A stretch of DNA of 64,000 bases from Erodium maritimum (lineage: Eukaryota > Streptophyta > Magnoliopsida > Geraniales > Geraniaceae): the NCBI GenBank assembly GCA_963921825.1, contig OY997590.1, forward strand, positions 61,680,012 through 61,744,011, written 5' to 3'. Both the position numbers and the translations under genes were made by a program. The notes beneath the pieces are model-generated. The model was given only the letters and a program-made list of their open reading frames with translations, had not been told where the DNA came from and did no database searches. The first letter of the stretch is position 1; each line of letters begins with the position of its first letter. Shown piece by piece: positions 22,760 to 35,853 of the stretch.

Positions 22760-24802
22760 GAGCATGTATAATAGAAAGAACCATATAAGATAATCATATT
22801 AGAAAACCGTATGTTAATTTAACTGGTTTCACAGTAGTGAGAATCAGATAGGAAACTGGATTAGATGCTGAATTGATATTTTGTTGATTTTATTAAATCT
22901 TTATTGAAACCATAAATGTTATATAAAATCGAAATAAATTTGACAAAAATAATTAATAATAACATAAATTAAAACTTATAATTTTATTCATCCCCGAATA
23001 ATACCATCAAGTACACAAGTGTTGCACATAAGAAGATTTCTTTACTCATCGCCTGAATGGTGATGCGCTTCAAATCGACCTCATATATGCTCAATAAGGT
23101 CCACTTGTAGTTCTCGGTGCATCCGATCATTTGTGACACTGAGTCGAGCATCCAAGCGGTCTCGGTAGGCCAAGGGTCCGCACTAGTGTCATCGTACCGG
23201 TGGTGTCCAACTTAGCATTTCTGGAGGGGGTCGTACACCAACTCGTCATCTCCTGCTTGTACCGGTCACCTTCATCCTCTACAATCATGTTGTGTAGAAT
23301 GATACAAGTGTGCATGATATCAGCCAAAGTATACTTACTTCAAACACAAGAGGGACGGGAAATGATGTGCCACTAGGCCTGAAGGACTCCGGAAGCTCGT
23401 TCAATAGCTTTCCGGCAACCTTCTTGGACTTTACCAAACAATTTCTCTTTGCGAGTGTAGGGATGGAGAATAGACTTCACGACCCGACTCCATGATGGGT
23501 AAATGTCATCCAAGCCGATACATATGGATAGGCAAAAAAGAGAGCACCCGTAGCGCATGGGAAAGGGAAGTTTGATCGAGGATTGGAGAGGTGGAAGAAA
23601 AGGCTCGGGATGGATTGTTGAGTCCCAAATAATAAGGTCGGTCGTAACGATAGTCGTTGATCTCGTACTCCACGGCAAGCTCATGACCATGGAAAGCATT
23701 ATGAAATAAGTGGTTGTTGTTGAGGACGTTGATGTCGTTGTTCGAGCCATCCATCCTGAAAAAGGATTTCCAAATTCATAAATCATGGGATGCTACAGCT
23801 TCCAGCATAATGGTGGAATCCTCATGGTGATCTCCCCGACTATGGGCTCCTTGCGGTGTGGTTGGGCAATTCTTCCACTCCCAATGCATGTAGTCAAGAC
23901 TCCCAACCATACCGGGTAACCCTCGGTTGTACCCTGATTCGAGTAATCGGGTCAAGTCATCCGATGTGGGTTTTCGCTCGTACTCAGCCCCGAATACCTC
24001 AACAAAGGCCTTACAAAAGTGGAGTACACATTCGAGTATGACACTTACCCCAATTCGTAGGGATTCATCCAACGAATTAGCCGAGCACCCATACACAAGC
24101 ATTCATATCGCGGCGGTACATTTTTGGTGCGTTGATAACCCTAATGTCCCGCTTCTAAACGAAGTAATCGTCATGCTCCACTACCTTGTCCATCACCCAT
24201 TGAAAAAGTGGTCGGCACATACGGCATCGGCGCCTAAACATATAGGGCCCATACGTGGGCTGCTCGGTAAAATAATCTTGCATCAGTCAGTCGTGGGCTT
24301 CGAGATGGTGTTTGTGAATCTTCCATCAGGAAGGTTCCCCACGTTCGATCCTCTGCCTCAGTGCATTGATCTTTGGCATCGCTCTCTCTATGCCTCTCTC
24401 AACCCTTTGTCGTAGTCGTTCTTCCACTAAACGCATTTGGGCTGCCAGCTCCTCATACAAGGACCCTCCTCGTCAGACATTTTGTATCGAAATGTAGGAG
24501 ATAATTTTTTTATTTGGAGAGAGAAAGTTGAGAAAATATTGTTGGTGGTATTGGAGAATGAGGATGATGTATTTATATATGGAATTTGTGGGTCTAACCG
24601 CTGCCAACGGTCGGATTTTTTTTGTCCCGACAGGCTACATGTCGAGCCAGCATTGATTGGTGTGCGAATTGCGAGACACGAATCGACGAACCGCAATCCC
24701 GGTTTGCGACCGCGATTTAACGGTTCACAGAATCGACATTCCATAACGCGTGAACCATTAAATCAAGGTTTGCAGATCGATTCAGTGTGTTGCAAAATGC
24801 TC
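22760..24802 (-). mobile_element. PIF/Harbinger DNA transposon (about 2.04 kb, TTA TSD)
   Basis: It is bounded by TTA at 22757-22759 and 24803-24805, the TSD used by PIF/Harbinger. The ends GAGCATGTATAATAG (left) and GAGCATTTTGCAACA (right, complement) share GAGCAT as short terminal inverted repeats. It carries one degraded DDE transposase on the - strand. The second, Myb-like ORF of autonomous elements is absent. Its left end is about 1.6 kb upstream of the CRK start. Confidence 0.88.
23100..24480 (-). pseudogene. PIF/Harbinger DDE transposase, frameshifted
   Basis: This is a DDE endonuclease remnant of the DDE_Tnp_4 type. ATG at 24480 opens MSDEEG, then a frameshift within the first ten codons leads into the EELAAQMRLVEERLRQRVERG helix. 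The core from about 24102 includes GMVGSLDYMHWEWKNCPTTPQGAHSRGDH (first catalytic Asp region), LEAVASHDL, then after a frame change GSNNDINVLN (second Asp). After another, YPSWSRVVKSI, the KLFGKVQEGCRKAIERASGVLQ block (catalytic Glu) and MHTCIILHNMIVEDE near 23290. At least three frameshifts make it inactive. Confidence 0.88.
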
Positions 24803-24950
24803 TTAACATTAAAAAGAAGTATTATACAGAAAAGTTGCTTCCATAAATAGTAAGGAAACAAAAGAGTGTATAATGCATAGAGCATGCAAATGGCAACATG
24901 ATGACAGATACTAAATCACAATGATGGTTTGTTTTATTGAAATCTCTTGT

Positions 24951-24961
24951 ACATTCCAGTA
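24951..24961. repeat. Left TSD copy of LINE1
   Basis: ACATTCCAGTA, identical to 35843-35853. Together they bound the LINE. Confidence 0.85.
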
Positions 24962-26048
24962 ATTTTTTTTTGATCAGCAAATTATTTTTATAAAAGCCAA
25001 TTCTTCGAAAAGAAGAAAGGGCCGAGAGACAAGTAAGTCCCTCAAAATACACCATTGAACCTAAAAACCAACTTAACTACCTTTCAAAACTACCCAAACC
25101 TAACTTTCAAACCCTCTCTTACTTGCGGTGCAAGTAAGAAAATACAAAACCAACTTTCAAACCCTCCCTTTCTTGCGGTACACGTAAAGAAAATACAAAA
25201 CCCAAATTATCAAAACAGGGGAACAAAAACCATTGGATTCTAAACTTGATGCCCCCTATAATCCAGTGCAATCTTAATTTTAAGCTGCCCCCCACAAACC
25301 CAGGCCTTCGAAAGTGATTCTCCAGTTCCTGTCAAATTTTGCAGCAACTGAAAATGTGTTTTCTAAGCTTCAAAAATCTGTTAGCACCCAAATGACCCTC
25401 TTAAAATGCTGCTAGATCCACCACTGATTTTCAGAATGTGTAGGAGTTCCAAATTCTTCCCAAGCACAAGTGTCAACAGCTAAAATTTTTGCAGCAGCAC
25501 CTTCAGTAAATCCCTCCCAAAACACTTCAGAGATCTTCACTTTGTCTTTTTTGTGATGCTTCAGAATTAAAATACCCAATGTTGTCAGAAAACATTATGC
25601 AGCAGATATATTTCTCCAAGCTTCCTTGAGACAATTATGTAGCAAATTTGTAAACCAAGTTCCTTGTGTCCAATTTAAAATTCAGCAACAACCAATGTTC
25701 CAAATCTGAGCAGGGATGCCCAAAAGCTTTTCTTCCTAACTCATCAAGAAAAGGATCAAACAAAAAGTAATCGTAACAGACCAACCCAGATTGGTACTCA
25801 AACACCAAAGACAAAATTTAAAACCCTCATAAGGCCTAAGGACTGTCTACCCACTCTTAGAAGGGAGGAAACACCAGGAAGTAAGAAATAAAATACCCCC
25901 ACTCACAAGTAGTCTAAAATAACTAACCCCAACATAACTCTCCTACCTCACCACAAATGCCTAACTCTTACACCCAATCCACCCTCAATAACCACCCAAA
26001 CCCCACCCCCAAAAATACCACGGAGGAATATAATTCCCCAATACTCCA
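24962..26048 (-). other. 3' UTR and A-tail of LINE1
   Basis: Non-coding; on the + strand C/A-rich (T/G-rich in the transcript), as in other plant L1 3' regions. It ends with TTTGCTGATCAAAAAAAAA on the - strand. No ORF is called. Confidence 0.75.
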
Positions 26049-29000
26049 TCAACCAGCAATCAAATCAGATGAGGGATGCAACTTTCTCCTAATACAAACA
26101 ATAGGAGAAGCTCTCCAAAGTGTAAAAGAGAAAGACTTGTACTTGGTAAAGAGACTCCATTCAAGATTGAAACTGTAGCTTTGGATTTTGTTTAGAACCT
26201 CTGTTGGTGAAGAAAGCTTATTATTGAAAACCACCTCATTCCTTGGTAGCCAAATGTGCCACAAAGTGATGAAACATATATTTTTCCATTGAGCCCTTGA
26301 GGAAGGTGGGCAGATTAGTTCCCAAGAGTAAATAAAGTTGATAATGTCATTGCAGAAAACTCCCTTGAATCCCCACCAGGTCAAAATCTCAGACCACACA
26401 TGCCAAGCTCTAGAACAGGTAAGGAGAAGGTGGTTTATCTCCTCAAAATCATAGTTACACATTGGACAAAGAGTGTCTTCCAGTTGAAGATTTAGACCTC
26501 TACTATCCAGAAATTTTTTGTGGGAATAGCTTTGTGACAAACCAGCCAAATAAAGGCTGAGAGTTTTTGGAGGGAGTATAGGAGACCAAAGTAAAGTAGC
26601 CCAATTCTGATCTATTTGGTTATCATCTTCCAACAAGGTATACATTTTCTTGACTTTGAAACCAGCATTGTGTATTTTCCATACCATTTTATCTTGACCA
26701 GAGTCTTGTAGAGTGAACAAGTTGAGGAGATCAGATAATATTCTAAACTGCCCTATCTCCCATCCTCTTAATTCCCTCCTGAAATCTAATAGCCACTCCC
26801 CATTATTCCAAAAGAAGACCACCTTGTTTTTTTTATGGATGGATAGGTGGAAAAGTCTCTGAAATCTACTCTTAATGGGAACTTCTAATAACCAAATGTC
26901 TCCCCAGAAGTCCACTCTCACCCCATTAACCACAAACCACTCCATGCCTGAGAATCCCGATGCACTACTAAACTTGTGATCACTAAGAAGTGTTTGAACA
27001 TGCCCTAGAAAGTTTTGGCTAGATGTTATTTTGATGGTAGAAAGATTCCAGTCTTCAGAGTTCCAACCATACTTGGCACAGAGGAATTTTTTCCAAAGAG
27101 AATCAGTGTCAACAACAAACCTCCACCACCATTTTGTTAAAAGTGCAGAGGTCATAAGATATAGACTTTTGATCCCCAATCCCCTTTTTTTCCTTTGGCA
27201 AACACACTAGATTCCATCTGACTTTATGTAACACTTTTTTTTGTAATAGAACCATTCCATAGGAATTTCCTCTGCCACATTTCCATCTCCTTTAGAACCT
27301 TCTTGGGAACTTTGAACAAAGACATGTAATAAAGAGACAAAGAGGATAATGAGGATTTGATAAGTGTTATCCTCCCCCCAAAGTTTAATAGTTTGGTCTG
27401 CCAGAGGCTTAATTTTCTCTTGAACTTATCAATAATTGGCTGCCAAGTTGAATACCTCCTAGGGTTAGCCCCTAACTTGAAGCCCAAATAATCTAGGGGA
27501 AGATCAGTAGCTTCACAACCTAAAATAGTAGGAGCTTCATCAACTGTGAGAGTGGTAGGATTGAGGAGTACAACCTTGGATTTGTGATAATTTATCTTCA
27601 ATCCAGAAGCTAATTGAAAAGTTTTAAGAGAGGTATTGAGATTGACTATATGATCCTTCTTGGCCTTTATGATTATCAATGTGTCATCTGCAAATTGCAG
27701 ATGTGAAATGACTGGCCCTTGTGCATCACACTTGATACCTTCAAAGTTCCCAACTATAATTCCTTGTTCCAATATTTGATGCAAACCCTCAGCTGCAAAA
27801 GCAAATAGAAGAGGGGATAAGGAGCAACCTTGTCTCAAACCTCTGGAGAGTTTAAAATATGAGGAAGGGAATCCATTGATCAATACAGATGACCAGGCTT
27901 GAAAGCAAGATTCCATCCACCTCCTCCAAGTAATGCCCAAACCCATAATGGTTAAAATCCTGACCGGATACCCCCAGTCAAGATAATCATAGGCTTTTTC
28001 AAAGTCTACCTTGAGAATCAAGACTTCTTCTTTAGAGCTTTTAATAGAATGAATCAGCTCAGTAGCAATTAAAACCCCATCTAAACTCTGTCTCCCTACT
28101 ATGAACCCTGATTGCACATCATTCACTAGTTCATCCATGACTGTTTTTAACCTTGCAGCTAGCAATTTAGAGATAACTTTATTCAAAGAAGTCACTAAAC
28201 TGATTGGTCTGTAATCTTCAAAAGTAAGAGGGTTTGATCCTTTGGGGATTAATGTAAGGAAAGAGGAGTTTATACCCTTCCCCAAGAGACCAGTTCCAAA
28301 GAAATGATGGCAAAGCTGTGAAACATCAGACTATAAAAAATCCCAACAGGCTTGAAATTTTTTTAAAGTGAAGCCATCAGGCCTTGTTGCTTTTTCTCCA
28401 TTGTAGTCCATAACTGCACTATAAATTTCTGCCTCAGAAAAAGATCTCTCTAGAAAATTTGCCTTAGCTGAGGAGATAGCTTTAAAAGGAAGAAGAGAGA
28501 GATCAAGGATGACAGAAGTAGAGCTTTGAAATCTAGCAGCAAAATGCTCTTTAGCTGCAAATTTTATCTCAGATGGACTGGTCAGCAAAGTCTCCCCAAC
28601 CCAAACTTGACTTATCTTCTTCTTCTGACCAGCAAGGTTTGCAATCAGATGATAAAACTTAGAGCACATATCCCTCCTCCTTTAGCCATTTGTGTCTAGA
28701 TTTTTGTCTCCACACCTTAGAAAGGGCTTTGTGTTTCTAAATGAGTATAGCCCCAAGATAAGCCCTTCTTGAAGTTTCTGAATCTGATAGACTTCTGTTA
28801 TCTAACACCCCATCTAAATCATTTATTTCCATCTTGAGCTGATCAATCTCCTTTTCTAAAATTCCAAAGACATTAGTATTCCAGTCTTTAAGGAAAACCT
28901 TTAGTATTTTCAACTTCTGCCACATGGTATAATGTGGATCACCAGATACTTCAATCTCAAGCCAAAATTTCTTTACTGCTGGAAGGAACAAGGGATGATC

Positions 29001-29741
29001 TAGCCAGGCATTGAGGAATTTAAAGGGTCTAGGTCCCCAATCAATAAAAGGATCAGCAAGAAGAATTGTTCTATGATCTGATATCCCTCTGCACAACCCA
29101 GTCTGAGTCAAAATTTTGAATTCTGATATCACTTGTGGTCCAAGCAAAAGCCTGTCCAGTCTTGATGTTCTAGAAAAAGGCCCAAACCAAGTAAAATTTT
29201 CCCCACTGAGGGGGATATCAATAAGAGGAGCCTCATTTAAGAATAGAGAGAAGGTCCTGCTAGCTAAGGAATGGCCAGTGTAACCAGTTCTTTCTGAGGG
29301 GTATAAGACTGTGTTGAAATCACCAGCACAAATAAAAAATCTCCCCAAGTTCTGAATTTCCAGCTTTAGATTAATCCATAAACTCTTCCTTGCCCTCCCA
29401 CCACAAGGAGCATAAATATTAATAATAGATATTTGGGAGTTCCATTCACAAGCAAAGCCAGACCAAACAATTCCATGCTCAATGAGTTTGGTAGTTTGAA
29501 CCTGAAAGAAGTGTTTGTTCCACAAAGTACAGATCCCTCTTGAAGTACCCATAGCATCCAAATGAACTTCTTCCCATCCCAAACTTAGTCCCACAGACAT
29601 TAAAAAATAGGTAGGAAAATGTTGAAGCTTTGTTTCTTGTAGCAATATAAAACCTGGTGAAAACTTGCCATTAATATCTTTTAAAGCCCTCTGTTTTTGC
29701 TCAGAGGAAGCCTCTCTCATATTCCAAGAGAGGATCTTCAT
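26049..29741 (-). pseudogene. LINE1 ORF2: AP endonuclease, reverse transcriptase, zf-RVT; frameshifted
   Basis: This is the LINE replication enzyme, which nicks the target DNA and reverse-transcribes the RNA there. ATG at 29741 (MKILSWNMR) opens the APE-type endonuclease: LLQETKL (Glu), ICAGDFNTV (Asp/Asn) and GISDHRTI (catalytic Asp-His). A stop/frame change near 28737 precedes a linker (28669-28331). After a stop near 28331 the RT runs 28285-27224 with NDVQSGFIVGRQSLDG, VDFEKAYD, GLRQGCSLSPLLF and the catalytic QFADDT. Another frame change near 27200 leads to the C-terminal part with the zinc motif CPMCNYDFEEINHLLLTC (zf-RVT). All domains are present in normal order, but at least two frameshifts and one in-frame stop disable it. 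Confidence 0.93.
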
Positions 29742-29800
29742 ACTACCCTTAGTGTTGATGCAATCTGGACTGAGATTCTATCTCATCCAAACACACTTCA

Positions 29801-30377
29801 TCATCTTCTAGGTCCAAAAAAATCATCACTGGAGTCAGCTTCTAAATTCACTCTTTGGTTTATTTCAGCCTCAAGATTGTCAAATTGATCCACCACCAAA
29901 TGATCAGCAACTAGTGCTTTAATACCAATTGACTTACTATACTCCCAGGGGCTTTTTGGTTCTTCAATGGCTTCTGGCACTCTATAGCTCCTTTTTCTTC
30001 TACTGTCAGGTAATACTATGAGAGGAACTTGTCTTCCCTTCTTTGATCTTGTTTCATAAACATAAGCCACTTGAGGTTTTTTTGATTTCCTCTTAGCATA
30101 ACCTTTAGGAGAGGCACCAGGAGTTTGGAAATTTGTGCATCTATTTTGAGTAAAAAATGCTCTCAGTAACCTGGTTTCCCTCCAAATGATTTTCCCTCTC
30201 AAATTGTAAAGTATCTAGTGGTCCCTTAGAGCCATCCAAAGATTCAACCCTTACCATCTCATTAAAACTGCCTGTTACTCCAACTTTCAATGGGGTTGAG
30301 ATTTCAAAACTTGACAATACACAGTTAAAGCCTTTATCCAGTGGTCCAGAACCAGAGTGAGAAATATTTTGTTTCAA
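29801..30377 (-). pseudogene. LINE1 ORF1, C-terminal part
   Basis: Two overlapping frames (30377-30141 and 30202-29801, a shift near 30170) give the end of ORF1: a basic stretch GYAKRKSKKPQVAYVYETRSKKGR, then WEYSKSIGIKALVADHLVVDQFDNLEAEINQ and an acidic tail. The same order occurs in the ORF1 at 54635-56710. The 5' edge of this piece is the junction with element C, and a central piece of ORF1 is missing there. Confidence 0.82.
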
Positions 30378-31351
30378 TACGCTCGACTACAGTGGCGCCC
30401 CTGAGTCAGCCCGTGATAGTGCAAACACTTCAGTTTCACAGAAATTTCGGCATGACCTATTCGTATTTTCCACTAACCATCCGCTTAAGCGGGACATTTA
30501 CTAAGTAGTTTCGCACGACATTCAGCACACCAGGTTCCCACATCCAACAAAAGTACACTTAACAGTGAGATGCTGCCAATACCACTTGGGTTTCTACCCT
30601 TTACTCAAATAACATCCAAATCATACACACAAGTGAAGCGATAGCGATCACGCAATAATTCATTAGCAATCCACACATAATAAGACTCCCTTAACGCACC
30701 GGATCTCACGACTATAGCACTATTTACCGACACTCAGTCGGAGGGAAGGCGCACCCCACCACGGTTCATAGCTCGTTTTACCGACACTCTGTCGGAAGGT
30801 AGGTACACCTTGTCACTTACCGCCTCCTAGTCGGAAGGTAGGTACACCTTATCACAGAATCGTAGCACGCTTTACCGACTTCTAGTCGGAAGGTGGGTAC
30901 ACCTTAACAAAATCACCCATAAAAGAGGAACATATCAAAATAGTCGTAGTACACTCTTAGCTTAGCAACTCACAATATTTCCACAACAAACCACAAAAAC
31001 TCAAATTAACAATCTTACTTAACAAATGATTTACTCAACAACCAATTTATAACGGCTCGATCATTGCTCGTTAATCCAATCCCGATCTCAACCGTTCGGC
31101 TTCACCGATCACTGTAACTTACAGCCAATAGGGCAAGGATACCACTCAAGCAATGTAACCACATAACATAACAAATTCAAACTTAAACAAACATTGAAGC
31201 AATCAAGACTTTTGTCGTTCCAACTCTACGCCTCAAATTGCGTCACTGAGTACCACGACTTGGACCACCTAACTCTACCCACCTAATTGACGTTCGGTCC
31301 GAGGTTTTGAAAACAAGTTCAAAATTGAAAACCAGTTTCAAATGTAACCAG

Positions 31352-31366
31352 GCTCCGATACTAAAT
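31352..31366 (-). other. Primer-binding site of element C, mutated
   Basis: On the - strand TTAGTATCGGAGCC, versus TGGTATCAGAGCC in element B. It lies three to four bases from the LTR end. Confidence 0.75.
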
Positions 31367-34278
31367 TGTCATGCCCCAAATTCGGTATTGACCGGACCCG
31401 AGACGTGACTTGAAGATAAAATCAAATGTAACAATAAAAGTGTCTCAAGTCCAATTAAACTCTCCAATTTAGTTCCATCAAATATCACAAGTAAAAACTA
31501 CATAGTAAATCCTTTAAACATAAGGTTCATAACCAAAATGGGACCATAATCGTCTCTATAGATAAAGGCACCCGGACCCGCAGAAGCTCCCGAGCCTCGA
31601 GTCCACTACTCAACAAGCACGCCTGTATAAACAGTAAATAAAGAAAATAGGGGTGAGCTTACGCTCAGTGTGGAAAATCATAAACAGTTTAACCTCGATT
31701 TACTAAGAATTCTACTTTAGCACGACGACACACAATGTAATTAATACTTTAAATCAATATGATGTTGTAAACTGAGCAATATAAGAATAATATCACTTTC
31801 TTAAAGATAACGGTCCTTAAGTTTAACAAATAGGATTTCACAATTTTAGTTCGAGTCTCAAAATACGAAGAACTGAGAATACATTGAAATACGGGAATAA
31901 AACGGGTCTTTAACGCTTTCAAAAAGCTAGTAACAATCATAGAAAATAAAGTAAACAATGTATTTATTAACAATCAATAGAAGATATAACGTTTAAGTAA
32001 TGCCGTGGGACATGAAGTCACCACCCTCCGATCCACACTACTCTTGTGTCATGTCGGATCCCATACTCCGATCCACAAAAGTATTCGTGTCATATCAGAT
32101 TTTCCCTCGGTCCAGAGGAGGCACATACATCGGCTACCGGTAATAACCCCTAAGGGGCGCTTATCGTCGGGATTCTCGGAAATTCCCCCAAAGGACCATA
32201 TGTCATAGGGAACCAAGGTAATGCTCCCGCAGGACGCATACACTCGGGTGAATCCATAAATAACTGTTCCCTGCAGGGTCCACCAACCAATGCATGCAGG
32301 CTCTACAATCAATGCCCGCAGGCTCAACCACCAATGCCCCACATGGTCCACAACCGTTGCCCACAGGCTCAATAACCAATGCCCGCAGGCTCCACAACCA
32401 TTGCCCGCAGGCTCAATAACCAATGCCCGCAGGCTCAATAACCAATGCCCCGTAGGGTCCACAACCATTGCCCGCAGGCTCAATAACCAATGCCCCGCAG
32501 GGCCCACAATCAATATCCCGCATGATCAATCAATCAATGAGACAGATTTACCAACACACACCATAAGGGGGATTCATACCCACAAGTACACTTACCATCA
32601 TACTTATCAACCACGTTCCGTCGGTCTATCACTCACCCAACCATACCATTTAGCACAACCAATTACATTCAATCATTCATTCAACCATCCAAGCAAGCAA
32701 GCATTCATTAAATCATTCAAGCATTCATGCAACCAATCAAGCATGTGAATCATCTAGTCTCGTTAGACTCTTGATTCTCCTAAAGACTAGCAAGCAATGC
32801 ATGTGAGGCAACCACAATCAATCCTATGTCTCATCACAGCCTTTCTACCAGTAAAACAATTTCCCAAGTATTGAAAGCGAGTTACACTAGTTATTCACAC
32901 CCTATGCATGCAATTCTAGACACTTCCGGTTATTAGTAATCGAAAGACGGTTATTCTAGTTATTCACATCCTATATGCATTTCTAGGACCTTTCCAATTT
33001 TATTAACCTAATAGGCATACTACAGCGTTATTTAAATGAGGAGTTAGGACTTTCCCTACCTCGTGGTCTTCCTCTAATAATACTCCTAGCTGCTGACGAC
33101 CGGGCCAACTCCGTCTTCTCGGGCGGAGTCCAAGCTCTCGGGCGAGGTCCAAGCCTGGGTTTTTAACAGGAAAATGTCTAATCAGTCCCGGTAGTCCAAG
33201 GGTCCTCAGAATTGTCCAAAATTATCTTTTAACTATCCATTTTTAAGTCAAAGTAATTTATTTATTATTTAATCAAATCTGATTCTAAAAAAAATAATAT
33301 TTAGAACCGGGTTGACCCGGATCCGACCCGAAACCCGAACCAGACCCGGTCCAGACCCGGTTCCAGACCCGGATCCGAGTCCGGTTCCAGAACCCATCCA
33401 GACCTGGGCCCGGCCCAAGGTTTGTCGATCCAAGTCTGTCCAACAGACCTCAAGGCCCAACCATCCGGCCCAAATTCAGAATCTGGCCCAAGGCCTGCTC
33501 AGTCTCATACCTGAGTTGTACCTAGCTCCAGCGAGCCGGCGCGATTCCGGCCACCGCATACGGCGTCAGGTGAGTCGGGAAGGGTGATAGACGGTGGAAA
33601 GGACGTTGGGGAAAGGAGGAGAGGTGAGGGGAGGTCGCGGGTGTGGGTTTCCGTCCAGATCTGACACGGATGAGATCTCGTCGTCGTCGTTCCGTCAGAT
33701 CCAATCCAAATCAAACCCAACCTGAGGAATTTCCGAGCAAGTAGAGGTCGGGGACGCACCGCGTGACAAGATTCAGCACGAATCTGGGCTGATTTTCCAT
33801 CGCCGGCGTCGCTCGAGCTCGGCTCAGCGAACCAGAGCGAGCTGCTCCGACACGACGTCAGGGCTTCGTGCGCGGCGTCTGGCGATGGTGATGGACGGGT
33901 GGAGGGGGAAAGTCAGGTGAGGAAGAGGTGGTGTTCGTTGCTCCGGCGAGATGTCGAGCGTGAGGAAACGAGAGAGAAGAGAGGTGAGAGAGAGAGAAGG
34001 ACGTCTCAGATCTGAGAGGAGAGGCGGCCGTGTCTTAGGTTTTGTGTCGCGCGAGTGAGGAAGAAGACAACGTAGGGTTAAGTGTCGGCTTGGGCCGTGG
34101 CAAGTGTGCGCGAACTTGGGCCGTAGTAGGTGCGCGCAGGCTTGGGCCCAGACTTCGTCTGGCCCAGCCTGTTTCCAATCCCTTTTTTTTTTTTCTTTTC
34201 AACACTACTTGTTGCAATTTCCTACCTCAAGGTTTCGATTTTCAAAATATTACCCTTTAGAATAAGTGGGGTTTTACA
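31367..34278 (-). repeat. 5' LTR of element C (about 2.9 kb)
   Basis: It starts TGTAAAACCCCAC at 34278 and ends GGGGCATGACA at 31367 on the - strand. It shares blocks with LTR B throughout (for example 32049-32215 with 11290-11450, and 32760-33130 with 12230-12590). The GC-rich third is at about 33300-34150. Confidence 0.85.
32265..32525. repeat. Minisatellite in LTR C, about 27-30 bp unit
   Basis: Units 'aatgcccgcaggctcaataac / accattgcccgcaggctc' recur about eight times. It is the counterpart of the array at 11725-11960. Confidence 0.8.
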
Positions 34279-35533
34279 TCCAGTGAGTGATGTAGGATGA
34301 GTGTATAATAATTCCCCAATTCCTTCTACTGCTGCAGCCATAGCTTCTTCACACCACCCATGATAAGGAATACCTTTGATGGTAACCCATTGGAAGGACC
34401 CTTTCTTTTTACACATCATTTGTTTATCTGGGATGATCTTAAACCAGTTCTCTAGCCACTTCTTATTCTCACATAACATTATCTTATTAATCTCTTCATC
34501 AAGATAAGTGAATACAACACATCTACTCCCCACATCTTTTACCTCTATCAAGCTAACTCCTTCAGAAGCCAATTCTCTCAGGATAGCATTAGCACTAAGA
34601 TTCCTATGTGAAACAGCTAAATGTGATCTCTTTAGCTCTTGGTCCAACTTTGTTATTATTGAACCTCTATGAAATTTTGAGTGCTGTTGATCAAAGAGAT
34701 GCTCATAGCTTTTCTTCTTCTCTCTCCATTCCATTCCACTTTGTGCTATATAAACCCCCAATCTTTTCTTTCTCCATGCTTTGGCAACCAGGACTTTGTT
34801 TCCACAAAGAGTCCACCCATTAAACCTTTGTATAGCAGAAGAGAGTCCAACTTCATCTTTAAATCTGATAAAAGCAAACCATCTACCTTTGAGATTTGGT
34901 ATAATAGGAGCTTCCACAGCAAGGATCTGCCCAGCCTCCCTAAATTGTTCTTCTATCCATAGACAAGAAGAGTTGGGAGGTATATTACTTATGAATGCCC
35001 AAAATTCTGTCTCTCCACTAGTGACCTTTGACCACCCTCTATCCCCATCAGTAGTAAGACAAGGACCTAGGCTTCTTCTCCACTTTCTATCAAATTTTGA
35101 GGTGTGATTAAGATCCACACTTCTCGGATGCTTTTTCTGGCCTGTTTGTACTATGTTTTCAAAACCCTGGAGGTGGTCCTATGGATGAAGAGGAAGCCCC
35201 AAGAGTCTGTAGATTGGTACCTATCTTCCCAGACGTGGTGTGAGAATTTAGCAATCTCATTGAGCCATCTGGCCTTGCCTGAAAAAACATTTTTTCACTA
35301 TTCAACATATTTGTACACTTGAAATTTTTCTTGATATACTCTCTGTCTTCCTCTGAAGTTAGCGATTGATAATTAGTTATCTCAGCTTCCTTGTCTTTCT
35401 GTGGATGAGCTTGTGTTTCTTGCCGTGGGAGAAATCTCAACGTGCTTTGTGGTGAATCTGAGTTGGAAATGTGTGTGGGAGTTGGGGGAATGATGCTCAC
35501 AAAATCTCCACTGTGCTCAGCCAAGGTCAACAT
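34279..35533 (-). pseudogene. LINE1 ORF1, N-terminal part with RRM-like domain
   Basis: This is the RNA-binding chaperone-like ORF1 of a plant L1. ATG at 35533 (MLTLAEHSG) opens a low-complexity start. A one-base insertion near 35162 at SIGPPPGF shifts the frame (the paralogue at about 56630 is in frame there). The RRM-like fold follows: TEFWAFISNIPPNSSCLWIEEQF (RNP2 region) and KGRWFAFIRF (RNP1, about 34845). Next come an S/HLAVSHRNLSANAI block and the GIPYHGWCEEAMAAAVEGIGE block. The frame then runs into the LTR of element C at 34278. No CCHC knuckle is visible in this part. Confidence 0.85.
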
Positions 35534-35842
35534 GCCTGTATATAAAGCGATGCTCTTGTGGATCTTAATCAACTCTACAGCAGCGAGATAGACAACCACG
35601 GCGATCCGATGGATTACTATCCACCCTGAACACTACACCATGATGCTAAGAGAAAGGATCGAGTTGCTACCATAAAGAAGAAGCAAAGATAATGAATTGT
35701 TGCAGATGCTACGGTGAATAAGAACACCACTGTTGCTTCTTCAAACTAAGGACTGTAGCTCTAAAGAGCTACATGTGACTTATGAGACCATGACTTGATG
35801 GGTCTTCTTCTAAAGAACTATTTTATTTCTCATATAAAGCTG

Positions 35843-35853
35843 ACATTCCAGTA
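35843..35853. repeat. Right TSD copy of LINE1
   Basis: ACATTCCAGTA, identical to 24951-24961. It includes a CAG that could serve as splice acceptor for the exon-like sequence that follows. Confidence 0.85.

Larger units (their letters stand above)
30379..34278 (-). mobile_element. Gypsy element C (same family as B), 5' LTR plus leader only, inserted in LINE1 ORF1
   Basis: On the - strand it has a 2.9-kb LTR (34278 to 31367), a primer site and about 990 bp of leader homologous to 9946-10660 of element B. Gag, the 3' LTR and the left TSD are missing. The LINE ORF1 pieces on either side do not meet, so one deletion probably removed the rest of C together with the middle of LINE1 ORF1. Confidence 0.85.
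24962..35842 (-). mobile_element. L1-type LINE (LINE1), near full length, carrying nested element C
   Basis: This is a non-LTR retrotransposon on the - strand: 5' UTR (35842 to about 35534), ORF1, ORF2 (endonuclease, RT, C-terminal zinc finger), 3' UTR of about 1.1 kb and a short A-tail seen as T-run at 24962-24971 after TTTGCTGATC. Perfect 11-bp TSDs bound it. Excluding element C it is about 7 kb. Both ORFs are broken. The same tail TTTGCTGAT-A(n) closes the elements at 54040 and 61046. Confidence 0.9.

Noticed and set aside
32049-32748. Open frames with repeated LRALVIEPAGN / ARRLNNQCP peptides
   Set aside because: Translations of the LTR C minisatellite.
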